A stretch of DNA of 64,000 nt from Chrysogorgia sp. JL179-B06 (GCA_035772405.1 JAYKKM010000428.1:2895001-2959000); one strand, 5' to 3'. Numbered from the stretch's first letter, positions 1-10,862 are shown. The notes: generated from the letters alone by a model not told the origin. A program made the numbers and translations.

Positions 1-484
1 AGAGCTTCAAATTGTTGAATAGCGAGTTGGGTGAACACGAGAATGAAAAGAATGATAAATTCAAGTCTTTGATATGATAACCACAAAAACTATTAATTCG
101 AAAAAAGAAGTCTTAAAGTGCTGACTTTAAACAATCAGTGTTTCTAATTTGAATTCTGGTAATGAATTCCAGAGTTTTGACAGTATTCAATTTTGTCACA
201 AGTAGCAGATTTCGGTTAGTGACTATAGGCTGACAGTGGTGGTTGTTAATTTGACATACTGTACACTACGGTTTATACTACTGTCTGTGAGTCTCAATGT
301 GTTTGTGACTTTTATTATTCAATAGTGTTGTGATAATTTCGTTCAGTTATCACTTATCATAAAATGACTGATATATATTGATTTAATTTATATCATTGTG
401 TCTTGTTTTGACTTATATCTTGATTTGGATTAACAAGATATCTATCAACTATGTTTTGCATTATACAATCTCACTGATTAGTGA
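1..484. other. No gene seen; AT-rich host DNA
   Basis: AT-rich sequence with many short stop-broken frames. I see no exon with splice sites, no RNA gene and no clear transposon end here. Confidence 0.5.
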
Positions 485-606
485 TAATAATAATAATAAT
501 AACAATTAATAATAATAATTTGCACATATTTCAGTAGGGTAGTCCCATCAGCTAAAAGCCGCTATCCTCTGGGGCCCTACATATAGTTAAATTAATACAA
601 AGAAGT
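485..606 (-). mobile_element. LINE-type 3' tail with AAT microsatellite
   Basis: An (AAT)n run at about 486-522 is followed by a GC-richer block (about 535-585). On the minus strand this follows directly after the stop codon of the LINE coding fragment at 607-846. A LINE 3' untranslated region ending in an (ATT)n tail is the simplest reading: the element on the minus strand ends in the microsatellite. It parallels the LINE at 4,361-6,512, which also ends in (ATT)n. The family assignment is inference. Confidence 0.5.
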
Positions 607-846
607 TTAAAAATTAATATAAAAGATTGAAAAAAGTATATACAGTTGATGTCTAAAATAAAACAAGGAATTTAAGCTATAAAATGTAAAATTTATAGTC
701 AAATCATTTATTGATGCTGCTCTCCTCACGTAAGTTGGAAGGTCGTTATAAGTCTTTGGACCATAATACTTTGAAGAACGTTTCATACATTCCAGTTTAA
801 TTAATGGTAAACGTATTCTATCGCTAGACCTAGTATTATGATCATG
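607..846 (-). pseudogene. C-terminal fragment of a LINE reverse-transcriptase ORF
   Basis: A minus-strand frame is open from about 846 down to a TAA at 607-609 (about 78 codons, no start). It reads like the extreme C-terminus of CR1-type LINE ORF2 proteins: an RSS-x-R-I-R-x-P motif, then a K-R-S-x-K-Y-x-G-P-K segment and a N-D-L-P block. The same NSLP-type block occurs in the larger LINE at 4,484-4,912. Upstream the frame hits a stop, so the fragment is 5'-truncated and not functional. It has no start codon. Confidence 0.5.
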
Positions 847-3284
847 CTACTATTATTCATAGAAAAATAATGTCGTAAATAATCAGGAAAATCATCAGCA
901 TTTATAAGTGAATACTACACCCCTCTTCTAAAATAATCTAGGGACTAGCTACATAAAAATTGTAAAAGATCATGTTGGCTTTGAAACAAACAAGATAAAC
1001 AATGTTACAGTAAATCACCTCTCTTGGGTCTTTCCAGCTTCTTGCATTATTGTTGTTTTTCGTTTGCTATTGTTTGAGCATTTAATTCTCGAAACCGATT
1101 AAGATCACTTATCACGTTTTCCATTGAACCAACACGTTTTGTCTTTTTAACTACAGAAAGAGCAGATAAAACAATTATTTTTAATTTTTCCTGGTCCGTA
1201 TAATCATCACGCTTTCTGATTGGCACACAAGCGGTATGTAACAGATGGTACAGACCAGAGGTGTACATCGGATCGGATGATTTCAATCCGACAATTTGTT
1301 AATGCTTGAAATCCGATCTGAAATTATCGAATCCGAGGTCGATAATTTATTGCGATCCAAAATAATCCGATTCCGAACCATTCTTTTTCAGACTAAATTA
1401 CAAAATGTCCGAGACGTCTAGTTCGGTCATTTGCCATGATGCCACATACCTCCTGGATCTGAGCAGGTATATCATTGTGACTGTATGACATGGAAGAAAA
1501 TCCAGGCCCACCATATACAAAATTATGTATTCAAACAACACTGTTTTTTCTGATTTTAATTAAGGAGACCAGGCCAAATTTGGTATGTTTTTTGTGGAGA
1601 TTGAATTCTTAGCTGTGGGGAAATATAACTGATGTTTGAGTTAGAGTCTGAAAGCCTCTGAAAGCGAGATCAGTAATAATTGTTTCATCTCTAGAATCTA
1701 TGCAGACTCTAACGTGTGACGTCAAAGAGGTGATTTGACCGCGCGGTAAGGTGGGACAAAATTGGTGTAATTTTTCCACTTTTACATAAAAATAATAAAG
1801 CACTTTCCTTTGTCGTGATTGAAAAACCGATACCACCATACGATTCAGCGCATCAAGAAATACCAAAATGGGTCATTAAAACAGAGTAGCATTTTACGTT
1901 TCATAGGCACATTAAATATGCTATAAGCGCCTCTAATCATTATGTTATCATTTGTTGATTTTATTGATATTAATCCTAACCTAGAACTAAACCCTAATCA
2001 GCCCTCTAACACTAATCAGTCCCATCGAGATCGGGAGGTAATTACCCTGGGTCCCGGATAGCCTGCGTAGATGGCAGTAATGGGCCCGTAACATTTCGTC
2101 GAAGAAATCTATTAATGTAGTATAATTAGTTGAAGTGGACAATGTAAAATTTACACGCATCCAGCAAATAGAAGATAAGTTAAAATTGAACTTACGGGGA
2201 AATTTACGAGGCCCTAGATTGCAATGATTTAATGTCAAAAAGGATGGGGCCCCATTGATGTTTGTTGTGATGGCCCTATTTAAATAGGTAACTCCACTTG
2301 ATTGGATCTTATCTTCAACCGGAGTAGCATATACACCATCTCTTATTCTTTATCTGGTCTTATTCGATACAGATTTCGGACGTAAAAAATGTCACCCAGG
2401 TTTTGCGGAAAACTGAAAAAACAACCCTGGGCGAAATCACACATGATTTAAAGTCGTCTACAGTCATAAGTATTAATGTGTGAATTTTCCCTCTTGCATT
2501 GTATACTGTATTAAGTAGGCAGTTAGTCTGAACAGTAAATTTGATTTTCCTGTACAGTATATTTTACGATAAAAATAGTAATATAACAATGCTTATCCGA
2601 CGGTTAAGCGAGATGAACACCGTAGGGGTAATGTAGAGTACTGCAGCTGTATTTGTACCTATGGCTATTCTAATTTTCATGCCCTATTTCTGAGGTTCCC
2701 ACAGTGCAGTGCATTTTATCAACTACGAATGCTTTATCAAAAGAACGAGAATTTTTCTTTGTTTCGTCTTTTGTTCTGCTCTTGGCTTTATGATCTTATG
2801 ACTATGCCGTACTCAGAGAGTTTTACAGGGGGGTGTAAGCTCACTTCAACCGACTGACGCACGAGTTTGTACCAAATACATCCTATCGATCGAAGCTTGT
2901 CAAAATATTGTCTCCCCGTGGGTACCTACTAAAATGACCCACGTTCATAACGCACTCTCAAAACGGAATGAAAACATGATGACATTTTAATAAATTTATG
3001 TCTTTGGTGTTCTCTCGTTGATTACATTTACATATAAACAAAACATCAACATTAGATTTGTGAGTCTTAAATTTGGTTGTTTGAAATTAATTTAAACTGA
3101 TAAGTGCTAAAAGTTAACGATTCTACTTGTCCGTGTTAAATCGAACACATCTAAAATATAACTTCTGCCGACTGAAACTCATAAAACGATTTTTTTTTGG
3201 GGGGTGTCACACCCCCGGGCCTGCACAGGTTATCCTAATGATTATGCTTTTACGTACCTGTAGGTTAAGTGTTTTGTTGACATC
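847..3284. other. Intergenic or intronic host DNA without a supported gene
   Basis: I found no convincing gene in this 2.4 kb. A possible transposon end (CAGAGGTGTACATCGGATCGG, 1,256 onward) resembles hAT termini, but no matching partner end was found. A strong splice-donor-like CAG/GTACGT lies on the minus strand near 3,254 and could belong to the host gene described at 3,285-3,499. Short open frames here lack exon boundaries or recognisable domains. Confidence 0.4.
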
Positions 3285-3499
3285 TTAAAAACGTAATACG
3301 TCATAGCCTAAAATTAGGCACTGCTCACACGGTATTAAACTCAACATTTTTCGAAGATTTAAGACGATTTTCTTGAGAAAGATTTTAGGTTTGAAATTTT
3401 GTAAAAATTTCGAGTTTGTTGTCAAAGGGATGTTTGCAAAAGTGTTCGAGACTAATGCCCTTTGGCTCGCATGTGTTGAATGAGCTGCTTCCACTTCAT
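3285..3499 (-). CDS. Probable third exon of unknown host gene (right boundary supported, left uncertain)
   Basis: On the minus strand an acceptor-like CTGTAG ends at 3,500. The following sequence is open for about 70 codons to a TAA at 3,285. Its reading phase fits: exon 2 ends with one base (G) and this exon begins AT GAA, giving GAT GAA and continuing the frame of exon 2 without a stop. The polypyrimidine tract is weak. The left edge is uncertain: the frame could end at the TAA at 3,285 as a terminal exon, or splice out earlier (GT-G-T-G-A-G near 3,325). A separate strong donor lies near 3,254. The encoded residues are low in recognisable features and I do not identify the protein. Confidence 0.4.
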
Positions 3500-4013
3500 C
3501 TACAGTACATCTACATTTTAGTAAGTCAGTAAAAATCGATTAGATTATCACACCAACTACAAATTATAAACATAGCTAACTATAAAGATAAAGTGAATTA
3601 TTATATGATTCGAGTGTTTTACATAGTACTTTGGAATATATATTCTCTAATAAGGATATCGATGATATCATGTTGCAAATTGAACAATTTGTGTTGTTTC
3701 TATATACATGTAAATCTGTACAAAAAAAATTACAAAAATTACAAAAAAAATTACTTATTAATTAAGTCAAATACTTTATTCATAATAGCCCTTTAAGCGG
3801 CTGCTATGAATAGCTCAAAATGCGGACAAACAAACCAAATTTGACTCACAAATTATTGCAAATGAGCTATTTTCTTTTGTTGTGGCGCAATAATTATGGG
3901 TAAGGCTATACGTCAAGTCATCTCGACAAAGTGCTATTCAATATTCATGACCACAAAAAAATTGTACCATAATGACGTCAGTGATAAAAATATTATCTAA
4001 TACTTTTCCTTAC
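3500..4013. other. Intron of minus-strand host gene
   Basis: Sequence between the donor of exon 2 (GTAAGG, minus strand, starting at 4,013) and the acceptor at 3,500. It is AT-rich, with A-runs near 3,720-3,755. No independent gene is supported. A 67-codon plus-strand frame at 3,593-3,796 is low-complexity and has no support. Confidence 0.45.
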
Positions 4014-4096
4014 CAGATTTTGGTGTTCTCCTTGGAAACATAACAGCAGGTTCAAGCAATTCTTCATCATAGTCAAATTCATTAGAAGTTGTTGGT
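4014..4096 (-). CDS. Internal exon of unknown host gene
   Basis: An 83-nt minus-strand exon bounded by a good acceptor (TTCTTTTTGCAG just right of 4,096) and a good donor (TCTG/GTAAGG just left of 4,014). It reads one base + 27 codons + one base. The single leading A completes the AA left by exon 1 (AA+A = Lys), so the exon joins exon 1 in frame. It encodes an acidic stretch (N-E-F-D-Y-D-E-E) followed by a basic FPRRTPKS segment. The product is not recognised. The length, phase and both splice sites make this a real exon rather than a chance frame. Confidence 0.6.
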
Positions 4097-4360
4097 CTGC
4101 AAAAAGAATGAATTTATCTTACAGTACACATGAGAGAGAGGTAATTGTGCTATTTAATAGTGTTAAATGCTGTGCACAGTAGAGTGTTGAAATACAAATT
4201 GAAAAACTCTAAAAGGTTTTAGTATTGTACTGCTGAAATAGCTAGCTTCCTAGTTAAATAGCTTCCAAGGCAAGCCTGGATATTTTAAATATTTTAAAAT
4301 TTAAAATCCTTCTTTTTTGATGATTTGTTCCAATTTTTTGTTAAATATAATTATCTGTAT

Positions 4361-6512
4361 AATAATAATAATAATAATATTTGAATTTATTACGCGCTAA
4401 AACTATAAATATTCTAAAGCGCGATGTAGAATATTACAAATAATTACTAAAAAACAACTTAAGTTAAAAAATATGTTATAAGACTAAGACTCGTAGGCCT
4501 TTCTAAATAAATACGTTTTTAAAAGTTTCTTAAAAGAGTCAGTACTAGAAGATTGTCTGATAAAAAGCGGCAAACTGTTCCAAACAACAGGACCAGCTTT
4601 AAAAAAGGCCCTGTCTCCAAAGGTTTTACATGATGTTCTGGGGACCAAAAGCAGGTGTTGTTCTTGTGATCTTAAACGGTAAGGACTGGTACGTTTAACA
4701 TGGAGTAGGCTTTCCAGATATTCAGGAGCCTTGCCGTGCAATGCTTTAAAGACTATAAGTGCAATCTTGAAAACCACACGATATTGAATGGGCAGCCAAT
4801 GAAGTTTTTTAAGAACAGGTGTGATATGCTCGTATTTTGGTACACCATTCCATTCGAGCGGCCGCATTAAGTATGCGTTGTAATCGATCAATTTGATATC
4901 GAGGGACACCATATAGCAAAGAATTGCAATAGTCTAGATGAGACGTAACAAAAGCATGAACAAGGATTCTGGTCGAGTCAGCAGATAGAAACTTTCTAAT
5001 TTGCCAAATGTTATAGAGACTACGAAAAGCTTTACTACAGACTCTACCAACGTGGGCATTCATTGACATCTGGTTATCGAACAACACACCAAGATTGCGC
5101 ACCGACTTAACAGGCGTAATAGTTGATTCACCAACAGTGATAGAGTCAATAGTTACTTTCAACAACTGCTGCCTAGAGCCAATTATTAGAAATTCGGTTT
5201 TAGTGTCGTTAATTAGCAAACGATGTGAGATCATCCAGGCTCGAACTTCAGCAATGCATTCTTCAAATGATTTAACAGCATCTTCTTGGGACGATGGAGT
5301 ATCAGGCTTGAACGAGAGATACATTTGCGTATCATCTGCATATCCATGGGCGCAGGGAAGATGTTTTGATACGATTTTAAATATCCCAGAGGCGTAGATA
5401 AGAAACAGCAATGGGCCTAAGCAGCTACCCTGAGGAACACCAGAGGTTAGACCGTAACTTTTAGATTGGACATGATCAATGCAAATGCGTTGCTTTCTTC
5501 CCATCAAGAAAGAGGCAATCCACTTCTGTGCGTTATCCACCACTCCAAAATCACATTCTAAGATATCCAAAAGGACCTGATGATCAATGGTATCGAAGGC
5601 AGCGCTAAGGTCTAAGAGGATGAGCAATGTAATCTCCTGTCGATCCATGTTAGCGAGAATGTCATTTTGGACTTTAAGAAGTGCAGTCTCAGTAGAGTGG
5701 AACTCCCGGTAAGATGACTGATGCGGAGGTAGGAGGGAATTAATACCGCAATGATCTAGCATCTGCGATATCACTGCCTTCTCGGCGGTTTTTGCAACGA
5801 ATGGAAGGTTGCTCACAGGCCTGAAGTTCGGAAAAATCAAGTCGAGGCCCAGTTTCTTCAACAAAGGAAAAACCAGAGCAATCTTCCAATGATCAGGTAC
5901 GACACAATTTTGTAAAGATAAATTCACCATCCGTGTGATTACAGGAACGAGAACGTCACAGCACAACTTAAGAAGCCAGGTGGGAATAGGATCAAGTTGA
6001 CAGGAGGCATTGGACGAGTCCATAATGATGGCACGCACCTCTTGCTCAGAAAGTAGAGAGAAATGCTCAAGATTAACCACAGGTGGTGAGGATCCAACTT
6101 CGGGTGAGTCGACCATGATATTATCAATTTCTTCACCGATAATTTCAATTTTCCTGAAGAAAAATTCTCCAAACTCTTTGGCCAAGACATGCGGATTGTC
6201 GTATGATGGTAACGAATTAGATTGACGATCCTTCGAAAGGGAATTAACCACACGGAACAGTTTCTTAGTATTTCCTGCACAATTGTCAATAAGATCAGAA
6301 TAATATTTTCGTCGGCTGTCATTCAGTTGGAAGGAGTACTCATCACGTATTCTATGATAGGCTTCCCTATCAAAAGGAAGACCAGTTTTCAACATTATTC
6401 TTTCCAACTTTCTTCGCTTAGATTTAAGTTTCCTGAGGTCATCGTTAAACCAAGGTATTTTGGGTCTCGCAACCACAGTCTTTGTCATAAGAGGAGCGTG
6501 TTGGTCAAGCAT
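4361..6512 (-). mobile_element. 5'-truncated CR1-like non-LTR retrotransposon (LINE)
   Basis: A minus-strand LINE insertion in the first intron of the host gene. It retains most of the reverse transcriptase and the 3' UTR, which ends in a GCGC-containing stretch and an (ATT)n tail (plus strand AAT repeats at about 4,362-4,381), typical of CR1/L2-type elements. The AP endonuclease domain expected upstream is absent: the frame before 6,512 runs straight into stops, so the copy is 5'-truncated. The coding region carries one frameshift near 4,860-4,880. No clear target duplication was found. Confidence 0.8.
4484..6512 (-). pseudogene. LINE ORF2: reverse transcriptase with frameshift
   Basis: The first frame (6,512 to about 4,880) covers the RT fingers and palm. 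It has an LLDLSAAFDTIDH motif (first catalytic Asp), SGVPQGSCLGPLLF, and the active-site HGYADDTQMY, followed by the LGVLFDNQMSMNAHV and LDYCNSLLYGVP blocks. Near 4,860-4,880 the homology passes into a second frame (4,912-4,484), which carries the C-terminal PKYEHITPVLKKLHWLPI and VWNSLPLFIR blocks and the stop. Both frames together give a nearly complete RT plus C-terminus. The N-terminal endonuclease is missing, as expected of a 5'-truncated copy. The RT would be in nucleus/cytoplasm, priming on nicked DNA, but this copy cannot make it intact. Confidence 0.8.
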
Positions 6513-6698
6513 CGACGTATATCAAGTATATCAACTAGAATGTGTAGTTCCTGAAAATATCCTTTACCCCACCACAGAAGACAATGGAATTTCCAAAGTG
6601 GAAGGAAAGTGTTAGACACCAAAATGTCCAAAGGAGCTAATTGGGTATCAAAGTGAAGCTAATTTTCCAGATGCACATCGAAAAAACACATATTGATA
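6513..6698. other. Intronic spacer between LINE and TIR element
   Basis: Host intron sequence. A small duplicated TATATCAA motif lies next to the LINE's truncated 5' end (6,517-6,533). Confidence 0.4.
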
Positions 6699-8014
6699 CA
6701 GGCCTCGAATTTGGGAAAAGAAAAGGCAAGGCCAGTTTGGCCTTGAGTTGAATGTTTCAATGTTTTCAGGGCATCAAGGCCAATTTCAACTTTGAAACTT
6801 CCATTCAGTTGCTATTTGAAGCACGGTGCACCTTAGCATACAGCAAGATAAAAAGTACATGTATGGTCAATTGTCAAATACCTTTTGAGTTTCCATGAAA
6901 CTAGAAAATTATAATATTGCTGTTCATTAACATTAATAATATTATAAAAACTCGGCATATCGAAAGTAGAGGTGAGCCGATGTTAAAAAAAAGCCGATTG
7001 CCGATACCGATTGTTAAGAGCCGATATTTTCCCACCATCGGCCGATTAATCGGCAAAACCGATGTTTGCTAACCTGATGCTCAGTGCTCCCGTTTTGTCG
7101 TTTTATTCATCGCAAGTTTTGCAATGAGAGGAAGTCATCATTCTCGTATTTTAAGTGCAACAAAACAAACAGAAAATAGCCAAGTTGTCACCAAACAAGG
7201 TAAAGAAAAAACACAAAATGAAAAAAACAAAATGCAAAATTACAGGCCTAATAGTCAAACTGTAATCTCGGCAAATTGTGATGTAAAAATAATAAATTGT
7301 CTGCTTTGTGTGGAGCAAGTGAACTTCTCTTCTCTGTGTAAATTTTGCCATGCTCACTGAACACACGTTTCGACTCCACGGAAATCCAATGAGTTTGGTT
7401 TCTGTTAATTTCCGTAACAGAAGTTTCTTGCAACAAACATCGCAGCTAATAATAAATCGCGAGAGAGAATAAAACAGTGATAATCGGTTTCAGCGTTCGT
7501 GCAATACCGATAATATACCATAGATTTCAATTTTCTTAAATTAAAATACCGAAAAACCGACATTAAAAAAGACTATAAATAGTAGTGCGAGGAAGAGAGA
7601 GCAGAAATACGAAGACAAGAGTCACGAGACAACCGATCCGATGGTGAAAGACAATCGGCCGATGGCCGATTGTGAGAAAAACTAGCCGATAATCGGCTCT
7701 GCCGATGTTTTGCCGATGATCGGCTCACCTCTAATCGAAACAATGCGAGATTGTCGATATTTATTAATTAAACTGATTATTGTTAGAATATTCAACAGAA
7801 AGACTTACAGAGCAGGTGAATTTAAATACTGCAGATATTTCAGCAGAATTTTAGGTTTTATTGTCTGTTTTACTAATCATACACTTTGTAATACCTTAAT
7901 TACTGTGTTTGAGGGCAGGCCAATACTGGCCGTGGATTTCAGTATATTTCGAGGGCATAACGGCCAACAAGCAGGGCATTGATGGCCAGTGGCCGCAGCT
8001 AAATTCGAGGCCTG
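6699..8014. mobile_element. TIR DNA transposon (non-autonomous), split by a hAT-like insertion
   Basis: Perfect terminal inverted repeats: CAGGCCTCGAATTT begins at 6,699 and its exact complement AAATTCGAGGCCTG ends at 8,014. The same 6-bp TTGATA lies directly outside each end (6,693-6,698 and 8,015-8,020), consistent with a target-site duplication. Both subterminal regions are rich in GGCC/GGCCA words. No transposase frame is present. A second complete element (6,967-7,733) lies inside it; without that insertion the element would be about 540 bp. The superfamily is uncertain: the CAG...CTG ends look hAT-like but 6-bp duplications are short for hAT. Confidence 0.7.
6967..7733. mobile_element. 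Nested hAT-like non-autonomous transposon (767 bp)
   Basis: Ends are TAGAGGTGAGCCGAT (from 6,967) and the complementary ATCGGCTCACCTCTA (to 7,733). The flanking 8 bp match at 7 of 8 positions: ATCGAAAG at 6,959-6,966 and ATCGAAAC at 7,734-7,741, the duplication length expected for hAT. Both ends carry many CCGAT/ATCGG words, likely transposase-binding subterminal repeats. No transposase is encoded. It is inserted in the TIR element 6,699-8,014, so it is the younger of the two. Confidence 0.8.
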
Positions 8015-8501
8015 TTGATAATGTCCAATGCAGATAAACAAGATAGTTTTTTGTTTTCGTTCAAGTAGACTGTTTGAGCACTTGAAGTAAAATGTCATCA
8101 GGAAGAAAATTGCCGAGGGAGCTGCTCATTATTTCAAATGCCAAAGTTTCTACCCTAGCTCTGAGCCACTGGCCTAAAAACATAGATATTTCATATGTAA
8201 AATTATTCTGTGTTCATATGGCAAAAGCAGGCCAGCCAGTTAAGTGAGATCCCACCTCAAACATAAGGTCTATGGGATCCTACTAATTAACTGACAGGAC
8301 AGGAAAAGGAATGCCTGAAATAAAAATAGTTACTTAAAACTTGCATGCAGCAATTAACAATTTTTAATGATTAATACGGTAACATCAATACTGATTTCCG
8401 ATTTTGTTCACCCCCATATTGGTGGACTATTGTGACTGTACTATTGTGGGGATGACATACATGTAGCTGTTGGTGATGTGTTTCCAACTCAATGTGTTTC
8501 T
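8015..8501. other. Intronic DNA, no gene seen
   Basis: Part of the first intron of the minus-strand host gene. There is a loose inverted repeat around GGGATCC-type words at 8,235-8,300. Nothing else recognisable. Confidence 0.4.
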
Positions 8502-8926
8502 GTGTTTTGAAATAGAATATTTATATAAAAATATAATCATTGCCGACATGCAATAATTGCATAACCCTCCAAATTGTGCCGATTTTTTGTGAGAAAAAAT
8601 TGCATAAGTAGGGAAATTGTAAATTACAAAAAAACAGAGTAAGTCTCCCCCTAGGATATCTTAATTTACACCTTGGATGTCATTAAAACACTAAAATATG
8701 GGTCAATTATGGAGAATTTTTTGGAAATTCCTTCAGGAATCCCTTAGGAGAAATCGAAATTAAGAGCCCCCCTCCCCATAGGATATCCAGACCCTTCAAT
8801 AGGGGGTGTGTGCATATAAAATGAATGGCCATTAAGATTGCAGCTTATGTTTTTTATTTGGAAAATGCATGTAAATGTTATCTTATAAACATTATATTTT
8901 TATATAAATATTATATTTCAAAACAC
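8502..8926. repeat. Pair of 36-bp inverted repeats, 353 bp apart (MITE-like)
   Basis: The 36 bases at 8,502-8,537 and the reverse complement of 8,891-8,926 agree at 35 of 36 positions. They are AT-rich and start GTGTTTTGAAATA. Homology stops sharply at both arm ends. This could be a small TIR transposon, but I see no target duplication, so the type is open. No coding frame lies inside. Confidence 0.55.
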
Positions 8927-9135
8927 GTCGGATCAGACACGTCACCGACAGGATCTACAGTCATCGGAAAGTCGGAAGTATTGATAGTATTAGTCATCAA
9001 AAAATCACTAATTGCTGCATATTATTAGTTTCGTCTCGAGCATAATTGTTCTTCCTGTCCCGGGCAGTATTATTAGTAGGACATGGTCTTCGTGTTTAAA
9101 ATTTCGGTAGTTCATATGATATATTTAACACTTAC

Positions 9136-9488
9136 TTGCTCTCCACAGCACTGTGATTGCTGTTTTCAATTGTTAATGATGCATTCAGTGGATTGTCATA
9201 TTTACCCGCAGGCGAAGTGACCAAAATGTTATGCGTTTCATCTTCCTTACTTTCTATAGAAACTGAACGTTTTGATCCCTGACAATGTAAAGCAATAAAA
9301 CCTTCATTCGCTATTCGTTCATATAAATCAACGAGATTGCTCGGCATATAGTGTTGAACGAAACATGTTTTGGTGTTCTTTCGTGACAAAGTACTAAGTT
9401 TCTCTAATCTTGAGTTGATAATCTTTGGAGTACTGACTTGCACATTATCCTCCTCCTCACTGTCAGAGACGTGCCATTCCACTTCCAT
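9136..9488 (-). CDS. First coding exon of unknown host gene
   Basis: Minus-strand exon starting with ATG at 9,488 and ending in a strong donor, GCAA/GTAAGTG, at 9,136/9,135. It encodes 117 codons plus two bases (AA), which pair with the first base of the exon at 4,014-4,096. The protein begins with an acidic motif (SDSEEEDN at residues 8-15), followed by a Ser/Lys-rich segment and a region around residues 44-66 with a HYMPSNLVDLYERI helix-like stretch. Serine-rich and charged composition suggests a nuclear, intrinsically disordered N-terminus, which is inference only. Just upstream (9,500-9,530) the DNA is AT-rich and could hold the promoter. I do not recognise the protein. Confidence 0.6.
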
Positions 9489-10308
9489 CGTTTACTTTCA
9501 TAGATTAATACGCATATTTATATATTTAAGGTCCAAGCACTGCCAACTGCCAAGCAAGCAGGTGTTCAATCTTCTTTTTACGCAGCCATCTTCCAAAAAA
9601 CCATAGGTAGCCTAAGCCTATTTAGCTACTTCGAAAACAAACAAACCTTTTCAAATGACGTCAGAAAGTTTATATGATTAAATTAAATTATGGTTATATG
9701 ATTAGCGAGACAACTGCCACGATTTGCAAGCATTGTAAATTATGTAATCATGACAATGTAGTCCTTCAAGCTTCATTATGTTTTAAAATTCTAAGCGAAA
9801 ATGACAGGATCTTGACTTACAAGTCGGTGAATCCAGCCGAAGCTTTAAAACAACTTTTCCCAACCCCCTTCAACAGATTTGGTATTTTGATTGGCCGGTT
9901 AAAATGGTAACCATCAGAAAGTTGTCAAACGTACAGTTACCAATCGGATGATATAAAAACAGAACCGTTTCGAGACAGAAGTAAAAACTATGCGATGGCA
10001 GTGAAAAGTATAAGATTTTAATAAGCCGCAATTATTAAAGCCGCAGTAGTTTAGCTGTGCTTTTCGGGTTTTCAAAACGTTCACATAATCACATCTAGTA
10101 CAAAAGAAATCGATGTTCCTTCCTGGACTCGGCGGGGGTGATTTGCAGAATGCAGAATGCAGATTTCGGCCGTTCCGCACGTTGTAACCAATAAATTATT
10201 GGCATTATTTTAGCATTGTACACAATAAGTTATTGGATTGTAAGCAACCCCAAAACAACAAAGATCCCAACCCTAACCCCCAGCCTAACAAGTTTTCTCG
10301 TTCTATAA
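9489..10308. other. Upstream region of host gene; no supported gene
   Basis: Contains the likely promoter of the minus-strand host gene (AT-rich at 9,500-9,530). A 78-codon frame on the plus strand (9,674-9,910) has some balanced composition (Cys-x2-Cys pairs near its N-terminus) but no domain or splice site I can support. A short AACCCTAACCCCC stretch at about 10,267 is not a telomere array. Confidence 0.4.
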
Positions 10309-10309
10309 G

Positions 10310-10553
10310 GTGACCCTATTTATCCGAGCTAGAGGCTCATGTTTTAATCGTGAACGGAAAACCCAACTGATAGGGATTCTGAGGGCCTACGATTTAAGGT
10401 TGTTTTCCGAGAAGACCTAAAAGTCGTACCATTTGCTGGTGTTGTTGCAAAGACAGCACCTTCTCCACAATTATTTTAAGACCCTGAGTGGTGGTCCACC
10501 CGGGTCTCCCAGCTCATACACATGTGTGGTAACCACTAAAACACAAAAGCTGG
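10310..10553 (-). mobile_element. tRNA-derived SINE (degenerate)
   Basis: Read on the minus strand from 10,553, the sequence looks like a decayed tRNA gene: an AGTGGTTAcc D-arm/A-box region, a GAGCTGGGAGACCCGGG stretch, and a degraded B box where GGTTCGA has become GGGTGGA. A non-tRNA body follows with words such as GGTGCTGTCTTTGCAACAAC that I associate from memory with widespread invertebrate tRNA-SINEs. The B box is broken, so Pol III activity is unlikely. The 5' end is well placed; the 3' end is approximate. Confidence 0.55.
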
Positions 10554-10579
10554 TTATAATGATCACTCACTTATCACAT

Positions 10580-10862
10580 CGAGTGGTCATATTACACTAA
10601 TGGGGATACGAAAAGCTAGGTGCTCGTTGGTCGCATGTGGTCGGATTAAAAAAAATACTTTGATAAAATACTTTGCTCGGGCCAAAAAAAGTGGTCGTAA
10701 TAACGAGGTGGTCGTGTTAAAGAGGTGGTCGTATATAACGAAGTGCAGATCGTAATAATGAGGTAGTCGTCGTAATAACGAGATATTGGTCGTGTTAACG
10801 AGATATTGGTCGTGTTAAAGAGGTGGTCGTATATAACGAAGTGCAGATCGTATTAACGAGGT
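10580..10862 (+). repeat. Degenerate left border of the 17-bp satellite
   Basis: Recognisable but heavily diverged units precede the clean array. Copies of a larger word, AGAGGTGGTCGTATATAACG followed by AAGTGCAGATCGTA, occur at about 10,720 and 10,817, and AACGAGATATTGGTCGTGTT occurs repeatedly. Further left, GAGTGGTCATATTACAC (10,582) looks like an older unit. Divergent edge units are what unequal exchange in a tandem array is expected to leave. Confidence 0.65.

Noticed and set aside
1047..1286. 79-codon minus-strand frame
   Set aside because: No recognised domain, no clear splice sites, and its right part overlaps a possible hAT-like transposon end.
1256..1380. hAT-like terminus CAGAGGTGTACATCGG with ATCCGAT words
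   Set aside because: No complementary end or target duplication found within the window, so no element can be drawn.
5095..6554. Plus-strand and alternative-frame open frames over the LINE
   Set aside because: They are antisense or out-of-frame reflections of the reverse-transcriptase coding sequence.
7124..7436. Short frames inside the hAT-like element, considered as transposase remnants
   Set aside because: Low-complexity Lys/Asn composition and no DDE or hAT dimerisation motif.
9674..9910. 78-codon frame upstream of the host gene with a Cys-x2-Cys pair
   Set aside because: No further support such as splice sites, homology or promoter; could be chance.
10262..10290. AACCCTAACCCCC, telomere-like
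   Set aside because: Only about two imperfect units and not at a contig end; similar short words occur at about 1,975-2,005.
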